Positions 36,688 to 45,379 of a stretch of 64,000 nt of DNA are shown here, in pieces. Location: positions 1,364,001 to 1,428,000 of the forward strand of contig NZ_CP087106.1 in NCBI RefSeq assembly GCF_028583545.1, in the 5' to 3' direction. This DNA is from Methylobacterium sp. NMS14P. Its GTDB lineage: Bacteria; Pseudomonadota; Alphaproteobacteria; Rhizobiales; Beijerinckiaceae. Below the pieces are notes generated by a model, which worked only from the letters and a program-made list of their open reading frames with translations, was not told where the DNA came from and did not search any database. Position 1 is the first letter of the stretch; the number at the start of each line of letters is the position of its first letter. Both the position numbers and the translations under genes were made by a program.

Positions 36688-36942
36688 ATGGTGATGAGGA
36701 CGGCGTTCGTGGTGCAGCCCTTCGAGGTGCACCGGAAGCGGCTGCGGCCGGCCCGGCAGGAGCCGGCGCAGACCGAGAGCGGGGCGGTGAAGAAGGCCGA
36801 GAACATGGCCAGGCGGATGCCGGGCGCGGCGGCCCTGAAGGTGGTGGCCGACGACGAGACCGGCGAGCTGGAGGGCGTCACGATCCTCGGCCAGTGGGGC
36901 GAGATCCCCGACGACTTCGCCGAGAGCCTGCAGGGCGCCTAG
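36688..36942 (+). CDS. small hypothetical basic protein
   Basis: The 84-residue product (MVMRTAFVVQPFEVHRKRLR...) is basic in its first half and acidic near the end (VVADDETGELEGVTILGQWG). GGGGGAC precedes the ATG at good spacing. The next small gene follows 32 bases later on the same strand, so they may form a pair. Confidence 0.55.
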   Translation: MVMRTAFVVQPFEVHRKRLRPARQEPAQTESGAVKKAENMARRMPGAAALKVVADDETGELEGVTILGQWGEIPDDFAESLQGA

Positions 36943-36974
36943 GCCACAGATCACCAGCGGGGCGGGAGAGCGCC

Positions 36975-37217
36975 ATGTCGGCGGTTCGGCGGGTCGGGAA
37001 CTTCCTCCAGGTGCAGGACGGCGACGGCTGCCGCCACCTGCTGCGCGTGACCAGCGTCCAGGCGCTGAGCGACACAGACCTGATGCGCAACGAGACCTTC
37101 ATCACCGCGGCGGGGCGGACCATCCGGGTGACGCAGCCGCTCGACGAGATCGTGGACCTCGTGGCGCCGGGCGAGCGGACAGGGCCGGGGTCACAGGAGG
37201 AGCCGTGGCCGTTCTAG
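36975..37217 (+). CDS. small hypothetical beta-rich protein
   Basis: The 80-residue product (MSAVRRVGNFLQVQDGDGCR...) looks like a small beta-barrel (ETFITAAGRTIRVTQPLDEI). GGGAGAG precedes the ATG. It overlaps the convergent next gene by four bases. No family is recognised. Confidence 0.55.
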   Translation: MSAVRRVGNFLQVQDGDGCRHLLRVTSVQALSDTDLMRNETFITAAGRTIRVTQPLDEIVDLVAPGERTGPGSQEEPWPF

Positions 37218-37522
37218 CCGCGGGAGATCATCCCGCGCGCCATCTCGAGCAGCAAGCGGCGGTCCGACAGGGTGAGCGCGTACCAGACGCGCAGCAATTC
37301 CCCGGTCATGTCGATCGTGGCGAACGCCTCGGATTCGTGGAGAAAGGCGTCTTCGGACACCCCGAGCGCGTGCGCGATCTGCCGGAGCATCGATCTCTTG
37401 TCGTTCGGCCTGGCTTTTTCACCCTCGAAGTCAGAATCCGCCAACGCAATCTCCGACAGACGCACGATGGCGCCCCGCCAAATCTTTGATGTCTTTATAA
37501 CTTCATAACGACAGGACCGCAC
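37214..37522 (-). CDS. small protein with half HTH-like segment
   Basis: The 102-residue product contains MLRQIAHALGVSEDAFLHES, which looks like the recognition half of an XRE-type HTH, followed by GELLRVWYALTLSDRRLLLE and MARGM. A similar order of elements occurs in the 51084-51407 gene. The first 40 residues lie in AT-rich sequence and are uncertain. It could be a truncated regulator. Confidence 0.5.
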   Translation of the reverse strand: MRSCRYEVIKTSKIWRGAIVRLSEIALADSDFEGEKARPNDKRSMLRQIAHALGVSEDAFLHESEAFATIDMTGELLRVWYALTLSDRRLLLEMARGMISRG

Positions 37523-37835
37523 TGATTAATCCAATATATTTTTTACCGGTATAAAAGTACCAACCAATCGACAAATCATCATTATCTTAGATTGATCACA
37601 GAACCTGACATGTCGACGGCGATCGGAATCGACGGCCCGCAGCTGACGCGCTCGAGGTCCGAGACTGAGCTCGGCGCCGGGACTTAGCCTAACGATCCGG
37701 ACGGTCCTGTGCCGCAGTGCGACGGCACGATGTTCACGTCTCGATGCCCGCACGCGCGTCGCCGCCCGCCTCGCCGCATCCGACCGCCGCCGGCGGCGCG
37801 GAGCGGGACGAAATCTCGGGGCGCCGGGTCGGCGA
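37523..37835. other. AT-rich intergenic region
   Basis: Composition is strongly AT-rich from 37520 to 37600 (AATATATTTTTTACC), a likely promoter area for the minus-strand gene that ends the previous block. No exact promoter is called. Confidence 0.4.
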
Positions 37836-38150
37836 TCAGCTGCCGCCGCCAGCCTCGCCTCCCTTGCCGACCTGGGGAACGCCCCGCTCCGGCTGGCCGG
37901 CATTTCCGCCCGCGGCCGAATCCGTCGTGATGGTCGCCGCTCCCGTCCCGGTGGGCGCGACGACGGTGGTGCTGCCCGGACCGCTGTTCTGGCTGCCACC
38001 GGGAACGACGACGGTTCCGGCCGGCGTGCCCGGCGTCACCGGCTGGGGCGGCCCCGGCTGCCGGATCGGTGCGGGACCGGTGTTGGTCTGCGCCGAACCG
38101 GGCGACGCCGCGACCAGCGCGAAGATGGCGAAGAGGGCATGACGCATCAT
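37836..38150 (-). CDS. secreted Gly/Pro-rich peptide with GGNAGQP motif
   Basis: The 104-residue product has a signal peptide (MMRHALFAIFALVAASPGSA) and a Pro/Gly/Thr-rich mature part ending DSAAGGNAGQPERGVPQVGK followed by a Gly tail. AAGGAG precedes the ATG. The SAAGGNAGQPxRG motif recurs in the secreted peptide at 52733-52984, so the two belong to one family. Both have a terminator-like hairpin about 130 bases upstream. It is probably periplasmic or released; the function is unknown. Confidence 0.65.
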   Translation of the reverse strand: MMRHALFAIFALVAASPGSAQTNTGPAPIRQPGPPQPVTPGTPAGTVVVPGGSQNSGPGSTTVVAPTGTGAATITTDSAAGGNAGQPERGVPQVGKGGEAGGGS

Positions 38151-38276
38151 GTGCTCCTTGGCATCCCGGCCCTGACTGCGCCTCGCGCACGGGCCTCCGT
38201 GCCCGAACGCGGGAGCACGGACCGGGTTTCCGACGCCGCTCGCCTTCGTGCCCGGCGGCGCCCGGCGCACGAAAAG

Positions 38277-38302
38277 GCCCCGCGCGGCGCTGCCGGCGGG
38301 GC
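38277..38302 (-). terminator. terminator-like hairpin upstream of GGNAGQP peptide gene
   Basis: On the minus strand a GC-rich hairpin (GCCCCG paired with CGGGGC) is followed by CTTTTC. It could end a minus-strand transcript, or act as a leader attenuator for the secreted peptide gene that starts 127 bases downstream. No minus-strand gene is seen immediately upstream, which favours the second view. Confidence 0.5.
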
Positions 38303-38595
38303 TGAAGGTGGGTCTGCCTTCGGGAGGATGCAGGGGCGGATGCTTAGCCGGCGTTGCGCCGCGGTTGCACTGGCGACACGACATGCCGGCCACGCAGGGA
38401 CTGCCGGTCACGACGGCGTTACGCTTGCTTGCCGGGATAGCTGCGCCCCGTGCGGCGGACGGACCGGATCAACGGCGCCGCGCTAACCCTCTGGCCATCC
38501 TTGGATAACCATGTCGACCGCCGGCCTGTGGATGCCGCGGCGGCGTCATCGACAGCGCCGCGCCGCTGTGGTGCTGATCGGCGGCGAGGAGTCCC

Positions 38596-38826
38596 ATGAA
38601 GCACATCATCGTTCTGGCGATCGCGGCCACGGCCCTGACGGCCTGCAACGCGGCGAACCGTCCCGGCCGCGGCGAGCTCTTCATGAGCGAGGCGGACGTC
38701 GCCGCGAAGGACGACGCGATCTGCCGGAGCTACGGCGCCGAGCCGGGAACGCCGGAATACGTGCAGTGTCGGGGAACCCAGGATCAGCGGCGCGACGCCG
38801 CCCAGGCGCCGCGCCGCAGCGGCTGA
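38596..38826 (+). CDS. small lipoprotein
   Basis: The 76-residue product has a lipoprotein signal with lipobox LTAC (MKHIIVLAIAATALTACNAA) and a charged mature domain with two further Cys (AICRSYGAEPGTPEYVQCRG) that may pair. GGCGAGGAG precedes the ATG. It is expected to be membrane-anchored in the periplasm. Similar entericidin-sized lipoproteins are common in Rhizobiales; no role can be assigned. Confidence 0.75.
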   Translation: MKHIIVLAIAATALTACNAANRPGRGELFMSEADVAAKDDAICRSYGAEPGTPEYVQCRGTQDQRRDAAQAPRRSG

Positions 38827-38910
38827 GCGCGGCGGCCGCGTGACGCCGCCCCGGGGACCAACGCCCCGCTCGCGCGTTGCCCGCACGGACCGCCTGCCCT
38901 GGAGCGCGTG

Positions 38911-39222
38911 ATGCTCGCCCGATCCGCCCTGATGTTCATCGTCCTGACGTCGGCGGCACAGGCCGCCGCCTTCGACGACCTGAAAGGCTACCTGGCCTTC
39001 TGCCTCCGGTTCGAGATGGGCGGCGCCCCGGCGGAACGCGGCGGGCCGCTGTCGTCCAAGGTCCGCCACGCCCTGGACCGGTGCTCCGACGACGTCGCGC
39101 GCCTCGAGCGGGCGGACGGGCGCCGGCTGCGCGGCGATGGCGGAATCAGCCCGTCGACCAAGGAGGTCATCCGGAGCGTCGTGGGCGGCGGCGCCGGCGG
39201 CGTCCGCACCGTCCGGTACTGA
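38911..39222 (+). CDS. secreted hypothetical protein
   Basis: The 103-residue product has a signal peptide (MLARSALMFIVLTSAAQAAA) and a mature part with two Cys (GYLAFCLRFEMGG, ALDRCSDDVARLE) that may form a disulfide. A GTG three bases upstream is an alternative start. No family is recognised. Confidence 0.6.
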   Translation: MLARSALMFIVLTSAAQAAAFDDLKGYLAFCLRFEMGGAPAERGGPLSSKVRHALDRCSDDVARLERADGRRLRGDGGISPSTKEVIRSVVGGGAGGVRTVRY

Positions 39223-39321
39223 GCGCCGGCGATCTGCCCTGCGGCTCGATCGGGCAGCGCCGATCACCGAGCGTTAACCTTCCGGCCGCACCTCACGGGC
39301 CCCGCCCGCGAGGAGATTTCA

Positions 39322-39642
39322 GTGCCGAAGCGCCTGACCATCACCGTCCCGCACGACCTCGGGACCGCCGAGGTTCGCCGCCGCATCGACCTGCACATGG
39401 ACTGGGCCTTCCGCCGCCTGGAGGCGGAGAAGATCCAGGTCGAGGCCGAGGACTGGCTCGGCAATCGCCGCGCCTTCTCCGGCAGCGGCTACGGGCAGAC
39501 GGCGCGCGTCGCGATCCAGGTGGCCGACGACGCGCTGGAGGTCGAGGCGCTGGTGCCCTGGATGGCCGGCCTGTTCGCGCCCGTCATCGAGTCGGTCGGG
39601 CGCCACTATGTCGGGCGCCTCCTGTCGGACGAGGCCGCCTGA
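39322..39642 (+). CDS. polyhydroxyalkanoic acid system family protein
   Basis: The 106-residue product (MPKRLTITVPHDLGTAEVRR...) matches the short family annotated as PHA-system or PHA-granule-region proteins, which share the ITVPH-LG-xEA-RR opening and an internal beta segment (LGNRRAFSGSGYGQTARVAI). The start is GTG with AGGAG upstream. The function in the family is not settled. No PHA synthase genes are nearby. Confidence 0.75.
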   Translation: MPKRLTITVPHDLGTAEVRRRIDLHMDWAFRRLEAEKIQVEAEDWLGNRRAFSGSGYGQTARVAIQVADDALEVEALVPWMAGLFAPVIESVGRHYVGRLLSDEAA

Positions 39643-39771
39643 CGCGCGAGCCGGCAGCCGCTCGACCGCGCGGATCGGGACGGCGACCCGTCCGTGGGCG
39701 CCCGCGGGGCGGTTGTGGCGCGATCGCGCCGGGGCTAAACGCGCCGGCTCGGTGGCGGCACAGGGGCCCGG

Positions 39772-39981
39772 ATGAGCGATGACGTGGCGGCCCTGCTCCT
39801 CGCGCTCGCGACCGAGAACGCCGAGCTGCGCCAGCAGCTCTCCACCGCGCAGGACATGCTGATGGAGACCGCCATCGATGCCGGCCACCTCCATGCCCGC
39901 ATCGAGGCCCTGCAGGCCGAGCGCGACGCGTGGCAGGCGGAGGCCGAGCGGCTGGCGCGCCGGCCCCCGCGCTCCGTGTGA
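39772..39981 (+). CDS. small coiled-coil protein
   Basis: The 69-residue product (MSDDVAALLLALATENAELR...) is a continuous heptad-rich helix (QQLSTAQDMLMETAIDAGHL, RIEALQAERDAWQAEAERLA). It should form a coiled-coil oligomer. No specific function is known. Confidence 0.55.
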   Translation: MSDDVAALLLALATENAELRQQLSTAQDMLMETAIDAGHLHARIEALQAERDAWQAEAERLARRPPRSV

Positions 39982-40091
39982 GCAGTCGCGCCGCGCGGCG
40001 GCCCGGCGTGGCGGAATCGTGCGGGCGGGCGAGCCCGGGGCCGCGGCGCGACCGGGGAGGGCGCCTCGGCCAGACCCAGCGCCGGGCGGGC

Positions 40092-40166
40092 TCACGCCTT
40101 CCTGGGCTGCGGGTGGGGCACGCGCACGTCGACCGTCTGGCCGGTGAGGGGATTGAGGATCAGCAT
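40092..40166 (-). CDS. possible 24-residue microprotein
   Basis: An ATG with GGAG nine to twelve bases upstream opens a 24-codon frame reading MLILNPLTGQTVDVRVPHPQ and ending RKA. The sequence is balanced and protein-like, unlike random frames nearby, and no longer gene covers this spot. It is offered on ribosome-site and composition grounds only. Confidence 0.4.
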   Translation of the reverse strand: MLILNPLTGQTVDVRVPHPQPRKA

Positions 40167-40390
40167 GGCGTCCGTCTCCGGTGGGTGTGCCGGTAGAACG
40201 CCGGCCGAGGTCGCCGGGATCACGCCGCGGCGTGCCGTGGCGCACGGGCGGCGACGGGATCGCCGAACCCGGATCGTGCCGGAAACCCGGTTCCGGCATC
40301 GCCCGCGAGGCTCGCCACGGCCGGCCTGCCGCCTACCTCAGAACGTGGCGCCCTGGCGGCCGCCAGGGGCAGAACACCTGGAGGATCGAT

Positions 40391-40585
40391 ATGGCCATCG
40401 ATAGATCCGGTGAGCGTGCCGCGCTCGATGCCGAGGTTGAGGACACCCAGGGCACCATCGCGAAGCTTCGCGAGGCTGCCGACGGAACGCCGCCCGGACA
40501 CAGTTCGCGCGTGGCTCTGAAGAAGGCCGAGGAGAGGCTGGCCGAGCTGGTCAAGCACATCACTCGGCGCGACCGGACGGGTTAG
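40391..40585 (+). CDS. small helical protein
   Basis: The 64-residue product (MAIDRSGERAALDAEVEDTQ...) is charged and helical (VALKKAEERLAELVKHITRR). GGAGGATCGAT precedes the ATG. It may form a coiled coil; no family is recognised. Confidence 0.55.
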   Translation: MAIDRSGERAALDAEVEDTQGTIAKLREAADGTPPGHSSRVALKKAEERLAELVKHITRRDRTG

Positions 40586-40999
40586 CGCGGACCCGGGTGC
40601 GGGGACCGCCGGGCAGGTCCCCGCGCGCCGCCCGCCCCCCGATCCCGCGGCACCGCCGGACGGATCCGGCGCGGGTAGCGCCCGGGTCACCCGCGGCGCG
40701 CCCGCCGCGACGACAGACCCTTCCCGCCGCGGTGGCCGAGAGCGCGCGCCGACGAATGTCTGCGCGTCGCTCCTGCCCGTCTCAGCACTGGCCCGCCGGG
40801 AGCGACGCGGTCGCCCCGCGGCCGAGACATCCCGAGCACACGGCTAGAACTTCACCAGTATTTAACCGGACCGACCGGGGTTAATATCCGATTTACTATG
40901 TTTTCTTCGACACGGGGAGGCTGTGTGTCCGTAAAACTACAGCTATTCTGCTCAGAGCTTGGTAGCCTTATCACCAGATCGAAACCCGGATCGCCTGTG
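40586..40999. other. intergenic region upstream of the outer-membrane barrel gene
   Basis: No gene supported. The segment from about 40855 to 40990 is AT-richer and probably holds the promoter and leader of the barrel gene, but no exact boxes are assigned. Confidence 0.4.
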
Positions 41000-41866
41000 A
41001 TGACCAAGCTTCTCGCCTCCCTGACCGCCTTCACTGCTCTGACCGCCGCGGCGTCCGCCGCCGACCTGCCGCGCCGCGCCGCGCCGCCGCCGGTGTTCAC
41101 GCCGGTGCCGGTGTTCACCTGGACCGGCTTCTACTTCGGTGTGAACGCCGGCTACGGCTTCGACGCCAACAGCCGCAACACCAGCAACTATGCCCTGCCC
41201 GGCGGCTCGCTGATCAACTCGCCCGGCACCGCCGGCGTCGTCAGCGTCAACAACCGCAGCAACAACGACGGCTTCTCGGGCGGCGCCCAGATCGGCTACA
41301 ACTACCAGTTCACGCCCGGCTCCGGCGTCGTGATCGGCTTCGAGGCCGATGCCCAGTACGTCGACTTCGCCCGCCGCGCCAACGCCACCCAGAACTACGC
41401 CTTCGGCGGCGCGCCGGGCATCGCGTTCGCCGCCCCGCGCGCCTTCGTCGCCACGAGCGGCAACGGGCTGGACTACTTCGGCACGGTGCGCGGCCGCCTC
41501 GGCTACGCCTTCGACCGCACCCTCGTGTACGGCACCGGCGGCTTCGCCTACGGCTCGGGTCAGGACGACCAGAACTTCTCCGGCAACCGCTTCCGCGACA
41601 GCTTCCGCACCGGCTGGGCCGCCGGCGGCGGCGTCGAGTACGCCCTGCCGACCGACTCGTTCCTGAACTTCTTCCGCTCCTCGGCCGTGACCCTGAAGGT
41701 CGAGGGCCTGTACGTCAGCCTCGACCGCCAGAAGAACTCCGCCGGCGGCGTGTTCTACGGCAACCTCCTGCCCCCGAACGGCACCGCCTACCTCAACGGC
41801 GCCGCCGCCAAGACCGAGTTCGCCGTCGTCCGCGCCGGCCTGAACTACAAGTTCGGCTCGTACTGA
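41000..41866 (+). CDS. outer-membrane beta-barrel protein (Omp25/OmpA-like porin family)
   Basis: The 288-residue protein has a signal peptide (MTKLLASLTAFTALTAAASA), a Pro-rich linker, and an Omp25/Omp31-type eight-stranded barrel: FTWTGFYFGVNAGYGFDANS, GFSGGAQIGYNYQFTPGSGV, TVRGRLGYAFDRTLVYGTGG and the C-terminal strand VRAGLNYKFGSY ending in an aromatic residue, as needed for barrel assembly. It is a surface protein, structural or adhesive. Multiple copies are common in Methylobacterium. A strong hairpin follows the stop. Confidence 0.9.
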   Translation: MTKLLASLTAFTALTAAASAADLPRRAAPPPVFTPVPVFTWTGFYFGVNAGYGFDANSRNTSNYALPGGSLINSPGTAGVVSVNNRSNNDGFSGGAQIGYNYQFTPGSGVVIGFEADAQYVDFARRANATQNYAFGGAPGIAFAAPRAFVATSGNGLDYFGTVRGRLGYAFDRTLVYGTGGFAYGSGQDDQNFSGNRFRDSFRTGWAAGGGVEYALPTDSFLNFFRSSAVTLKVEGLYVSLDRQKNSAGGVFYGNLLPPNGTAYLNGAAAKTEFAVVRAGLNYKFGSY

Positions 41867-41881
41867 GATCGGGCCGCGCCG

Positions 41882-41903
41882 CTCCCGGCCTCCGTGCCGG
41901 GAG
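41882..41903 (+). terminator. hairpin after the barrel gene
   Basis: CTCCCGGC, a six-base loop and GCCGGGAG form a perfect eight-base stem 15 bases after the barrel stop. There is no T-run, so it may stabilise the mRNA end or act with Rho. Confidence 0.45.
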
Positions 41904-42079
41904 ACGCGGCGGCGGGCGCGGGGGCGCTGGTCCGCCTCACCGCTCTCCGCCGCCGAAGAGCAGCCTTCCGGTTGACCTTCGCATCCCCAGCCCGATCAAA
42001 CTGGCCGCGAGGTCGGCAGCACCCTGGGAGCGCACGCTCCCGGGGTGTTCCTGCGATCCGGCACGGAATGCCGCGGCGG

Positions 42080-42193
42080 TCAGCCGGTCACCCAGAACAG
42101 CGGGAGCGCGCCGGCCAGGAACAGGGCCGAGGAGACGACCATCGCGAGGCGCTCGCGATGGTCGAGAACGAAGGCGCGGGAACGGGCGAACAT
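42080..42193 (-). CDS. possible small membrane protein
   Basis: From the ATG at 42193 the 37-residue product (MFARSRAFVLDHRERLAMVV...) has one membrane helix (LAMVVSSALFLAGALPLFWV). The ribosome site is weak. It fits the single-span microproteins seen elsewhere in the window but is uncertain. Confidence 0.35.
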   Translation of the reverse strand: MFARSRAFVLDHRERLAMVVSSALFLAGALPLFWVTG

Positions 42194-42325
42194 GGCACGG
42201 CCGAGTCGGGCGCGAGGACGTCGGGCTCGCCCCTGAACCGTGACGGATCGGGGGCGGCGCGCGCCGTCCACAGGGGTTCGTCGGCCCGTGTCGCGGCCGC
42301 GCCACAGGGGCCGGAGGTGCCGCTA

Positions 42326-42592
42326 TCAGTAACGGTTCGGCCAGCAGCGCCGCCCGCCGCGACCGAGGTGGAAGCCGCGCGGGCAGGCCCGGCCGACATA
42401 CCCGCCCCACTGGCCGCCGGCGCGGCACCCGCCATACGGCCCGCGGTGGCCGTAGGGCCCACAGCCGCCGTAGACGTGCTGGATCAGCCCGTCCTGCGCG
42501 GCGGGGAGCGGCGACCCCGCGACGGGCAGCGCCGAGGCCGGTGCGGCGATGCCGACGGTGAGCAGTGCCGCGGCGGCGAGGGACTTGAGCAT
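42326..42592 (-). CDS. secreted GCG/CRPN-like cysteine-rich protein
   Basis: The 88-residue product has a signal peptide (MLKSLAAAALLTVGIAAPAS) and a Gly/Cys-rich mature part: VYGGCGPYGHRGPYGGCRAG, then GFHLGRGGRRCWPNRY. This is the GCG...CRPN-type pattern found in Rhizobiales secreted proteins. The ATG was chosen by the signal peptide. The Cys residues probably form disulfides in the periplasm or outside. Function unknown. Confidence 0.7.
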   Translation of the reverse strand: MLKSLAAAALLTVGIAAPASALPVAGSPLPAAQDGLIQHVYGGCGPYGHRGPYGGCRAGGQWGGYVGRACPRGFHLGRGGRRCWPNRY

Positions 42593-42805
42593 CAACCCAT
42601 CTCCAGGTCTTGGCAGAGCCGATCTCCGTCGGCGCCGCCCGAATACCGGGTCCCGTTGAAGACCGGGTGTCACGGACCGCATGGATTGCCAGTATCGTGG
42701 GAGCTTTTCTTTAAGCGCTGACTCGATACTGCCGATCCGCTAGCTCAGACGCCCGCTGCGCCGACGATGACGGAGTTCGCCGGACCTGTGGCCCGGGTCG
42801 CCCGC

Positions 42806-42982
42806 TCACTTGGGGAGTGCCGTCGCCGATCCGTCGCTCTGCCGCGAGGCGGTATGCTGCTGGCTGCCGGTCTGCCAGGTCCAGTAGCCCGCGATGGACC
42901 CCGCGAAGACGAGCCCCACGACGACGAGCGCGATCACCAGAGGCTTGAGGTCGCGCTTTTCCCGTTCCTCGGATCCGTCCAC
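42806..42982 (-). CDS. small single-span membrane protein
   Basis: The start is set at GTG 42982 because AGAGGAGG lies six bases upstream, the best ribosome site in the area; the upstream in-frame extension is Arg-rich and rejected. The 58-residue product is charged at the start (DGSEEREKRDLKPLVI) with one helix (LVIALVVVGLVFAGSIAGYW) and a Gln/Ser-rich outer tail. No family is known. Confidence 0.6.
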   Translation of the reverse strand: MDGSEEREKRDLKPLVIALVVVGLVFAGSIAGYWTWQTGSQQHTASRQSDGSATALPK

Positions 42983-43270
42983 GAAGCCTCCTCTTGGCTT
43001 GCCTCGAGCGGTCTGCGCGCCGGACTGGATCGGCTCGTGGCCCGTCTCTCCACGGTCAATCGGTCGGACGGCGACACGGATCCAAGGCGATGCGGCCGAA
43101 CGGATTTCGTCGCGGCGTGTCCGTCGATCGCCGGTCTCCTGCCGGGCGGGTCGGTGGCCGTCGGGTCCGATCAGTCGGCAGATGCTCATCGGAGAAGAAG
43201 GTCTGTCCTATGCGCAAGTGCCACTCCGACCACGTTGGAACGGTCTGGAAGACAGGCGTCTCCTGCCGAG

Positions 43271-43488
43271 ACAGCCGTGCCATTCATCCTCACACGCTGC
43301 GGCACGCGTTCGCCTCGACGGCCGGCGATCTCGGCTACAGCGATGCCACGATCGGCGCGATGCTGGGCCGTGCCGGTCACGGGGTCACATCTCGGTACAT
43401 CCACCACCTCGACGTGGTGCTGATCGCCGCAGCGGACCGTGTTGCCATGCAAATCGCTGGGGCGATGAGCATGATGGAGAAGCCGTGA
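43271..43488 (+). pseudogene. tyrosine recombinase C-terminal remnant
   Basis: The frame reads AIHPHTLRHAFASTAGDLGY, SDATIGAMLGRAGHGVTSRY, IH: the HxLR box, the LGxxGH-like box and the nucleophile Tyr of a phage integrase, in the right order. Upstream, the N-terminal DNA-binding and first Arg parts are absent. This is the 3' stub of an integrase and marks an old mobile-element boundary. Confidence 0.75.
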
Positions 43489-43940
43489 TTCACCAGCGCA
43501 TACGACCGGGTCACAGAGCGGCCTTGCGCTGATGGGCATGATGCCTTCCCGTGCGCCCCGGCCTCATGGACTCAACGACGACGCGGCTGCAACGGGCCGC
43601 CCAGGGCCAAGAACGCCCGACCGTCTCCGAGTTGCGCAAGGCCGCCGATCAGGAAATCGACGCGGCCATCAACGCAGTGCTCGCGAATTTGGCGACAGAG
43701 GCCTACCCGCTCGCGAAGGTTGGACGCTCGACCTCGTCGAGACGCTCCGGACAAACACTCGCGCGGCCGAAGCGCTGACCACCGACAAGCCGGACTGGAA
43801 GCGCAACATGGTCCGGACCGCTATCCTGCTGGCCCATCCGGTGATGGGGATGAGCGAGCCCGTTACGCGATATCTATGCAGATCATTCCGTGCGAGACAC
43901 AGATTGACGTCGATGTAGCTTGGCGAGGGGGTTGGAGGAC
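43489..43940 (+). pseudogene. possible frameshifted small gene
   Basis: Two overlapping plus-strand frames look like parts of one protein: TVSELRKAADQEIDAAINAV then LANLATEAYPLAK (from an ATG at 43566), followed after a one-base slip by GWTLDLVETLRTNTRAAEAL and WKRNMVRTAILLAHPVMGMS. No family is recognised. It may equally be chance, and nothing else is seen in this gap. Confidence 0.35.
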
Positions 43941-44993
43941 ATGGCCGCGCACTACCGCGGTGTTGGCATTTTGCCTTGGCTTGGCGCTGCCGTCCTGGGA
44001 TTGTCCCTGCTCGTCACACAATCAGCCGTCGCCGAGCCGGGCGCTTCCGATCGGGCTGCCGAGGCGGCAGCGCGGCTCGGAGCTGGCATCAACATCTTGT
44101 CGGACGATCCTCTTTGGTCAAAAACCGGCCCAGCACGCTTCAAGCTCGCCGACCTCGACCGTATCCGCCGGCGCGGGTTCCAGACTGTGCGGATCAATCT
44201 TCAAGCCTTCGCCCACATGGACGACGCCCGGATCCTCGATCCGGACTGGCTCAACACGCTCGATCGAGTTGTAGATGCCGCCCAGGCTGCTGGATTGAAT
44301 GTCATCCTGGATGAGCACGATTATCAACCCTGCGGCCTCGATCCGCCGACGTGTAAACCCAGGCTGATGGCGTTCTGGCAGCAAGTCGCCGCGAGGTACA
44401 GCCAGCGTCCCGATACGGTGCTTTTCGAGATCTTGAATGAGCCAAACAAAGGCCTGGGCGCTGAGGCGTGGAATGAGCTTCTGGCCGAATTGATCGCCGA
44501 GATCCGTCGGACCAATCCGACCCGCACGCTGATTGTCGGTCCGGCAAATTGGAACAGCATCAGCTTTCTACCTCAGCTTATGCTGCCGGAGGTAGATCGG
44601 AACCTGATCGTCACCATCCACTACTACGCGCCTATGGCGTTCACGCACCAGGGTGCCCCCTGGATTGAGCCGCCGATCTCCAAGACGACCGGAGTCACAT
44701 GGGGGACAGCGGTCGAGCGGGCGCAGATCGACGCCGACTTTGTCACTGCCCAGGACTGGGGGACCCGCCACGGACGTCCGCTCCTCTTGGGAGAGTTTGG
44801 CGCCTACGAAACCGGTGACATGTCGTCTCGCGTCGCCTACACGGCGGCTATCGCGCGGGCAGCCGAACGCCAAGGCTGGGGTTGGATCTACTGGCAGTTC
44901 GACGTCGATTTTCGTGCCTTCAGTCCAGAAACGGACTCTTGGGTCGCGCCGATTGTAGGCGCCCTTCTACCCGACCCGCCCCTCAAGCGGTGA
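43941..44993 (+). CDS. glycoside hydrolase family 5 (endoglucanase-like), secreted
   Basis: The 350-residue protein has a signal peptide (near GVGILPWLGAAVLGLSLLVT, cleaved after AVAEP region) and a GH5 barrel. The acid/base Glu is in FEILNEPNKG, the nucleophile Glu in RPLLLGEFGAYE, and the conserved Arg and His in RINLQAF and TIHYYAP. GGAGG precedes the ATG at 43941. It cleaves beta-1,4-glucan or a related polysaccharide outside the cytoplasm. A cellulose-synthesis or plant-surface role is possible; no synthase genes are nearby. Confidence 0.92.
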   Translation: MAAHYRGVGILPWLGAAVLGLSLLVTQSAVAEPGASDRAAEAAARLGAGINILSDDPLWSKTGPARFKLADLDRIRRRGFQTVRINLQAFAHMDDARILDPDWLNTLDRVVDAAQAAGLNVILDEHDYQPCGLDPPTCKPRLMAFWQQVAARYSQRPDTVLFEILNEPNKGLGAEAWNELLAELIAEIRRTNPTRTLIVGPANWNSISFLPQLMLPEVDRNLIVTIHYYAPMAFTHQGAPWIEPPISKTTGVTWGTAVERAQIDADFVTAQDWGTRHGRPLLLGEFGAYETGDMSSRVAYTAAIARAAERQGWGWIYWQFDVDFRAFSPETDSWVAPIVGALLPDPPLKR

Positions 44994-45078
44994 CTTGATC
45001 TTCATGGATTTCGAGTTGTGGCGCCTCGCCGCGAGCCGAGGACGCGTCGAGGGCGGCGACTCACGATAGCTCGGCGCC

Positions 45079-45309
45079 ATGCCGAAGGCTCCATCGCCTC
45101 GAGGCGCCCGGCCGCGCCAGGATCTCCGCCCGCGCGTGCTGGCGGCGCTGACGTCCGAGCCGTTGACCGCGACCAAGATCGCCGAGGGCGCGGGTATCCC
45201 CGGCCGGGAGCGCGGCTTGCACGCCACCCGCGCGCTGGTGCGCCTGGAGGCTGACGGTCTCGCGGTCAGCGAGTTGCGCGGAACGTCACCTGGTGGCGCT
45301 CCGCGTTAG
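45079..45309 (+). CDS. small winged-helix-like protein
   Basis: The 76-residue product resembles a minimal winged helix: RPRVLAALTSEPLTATKIAE, GAGIPGRERGLHATRALVRL, then LEADGLAVSELRG. It could bind DNA. The 52349-52588 protein has a comparable size and layout. No specific family is assigned. Confidence 0.5.
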   Translation: MPKAPSPRGARPRQDLRPRVLAALTSEPLTATKIAEGAGIPGRERGLHATRALVRLEADGLAVSELRGTSPGGAPR

Positions 45310-45379
45310 AAGCCTTAATTTAATTTACACGTCATTAAGCACGTCGACCGATGGTGCCGAGACGTCGGAAGGACTTGAG

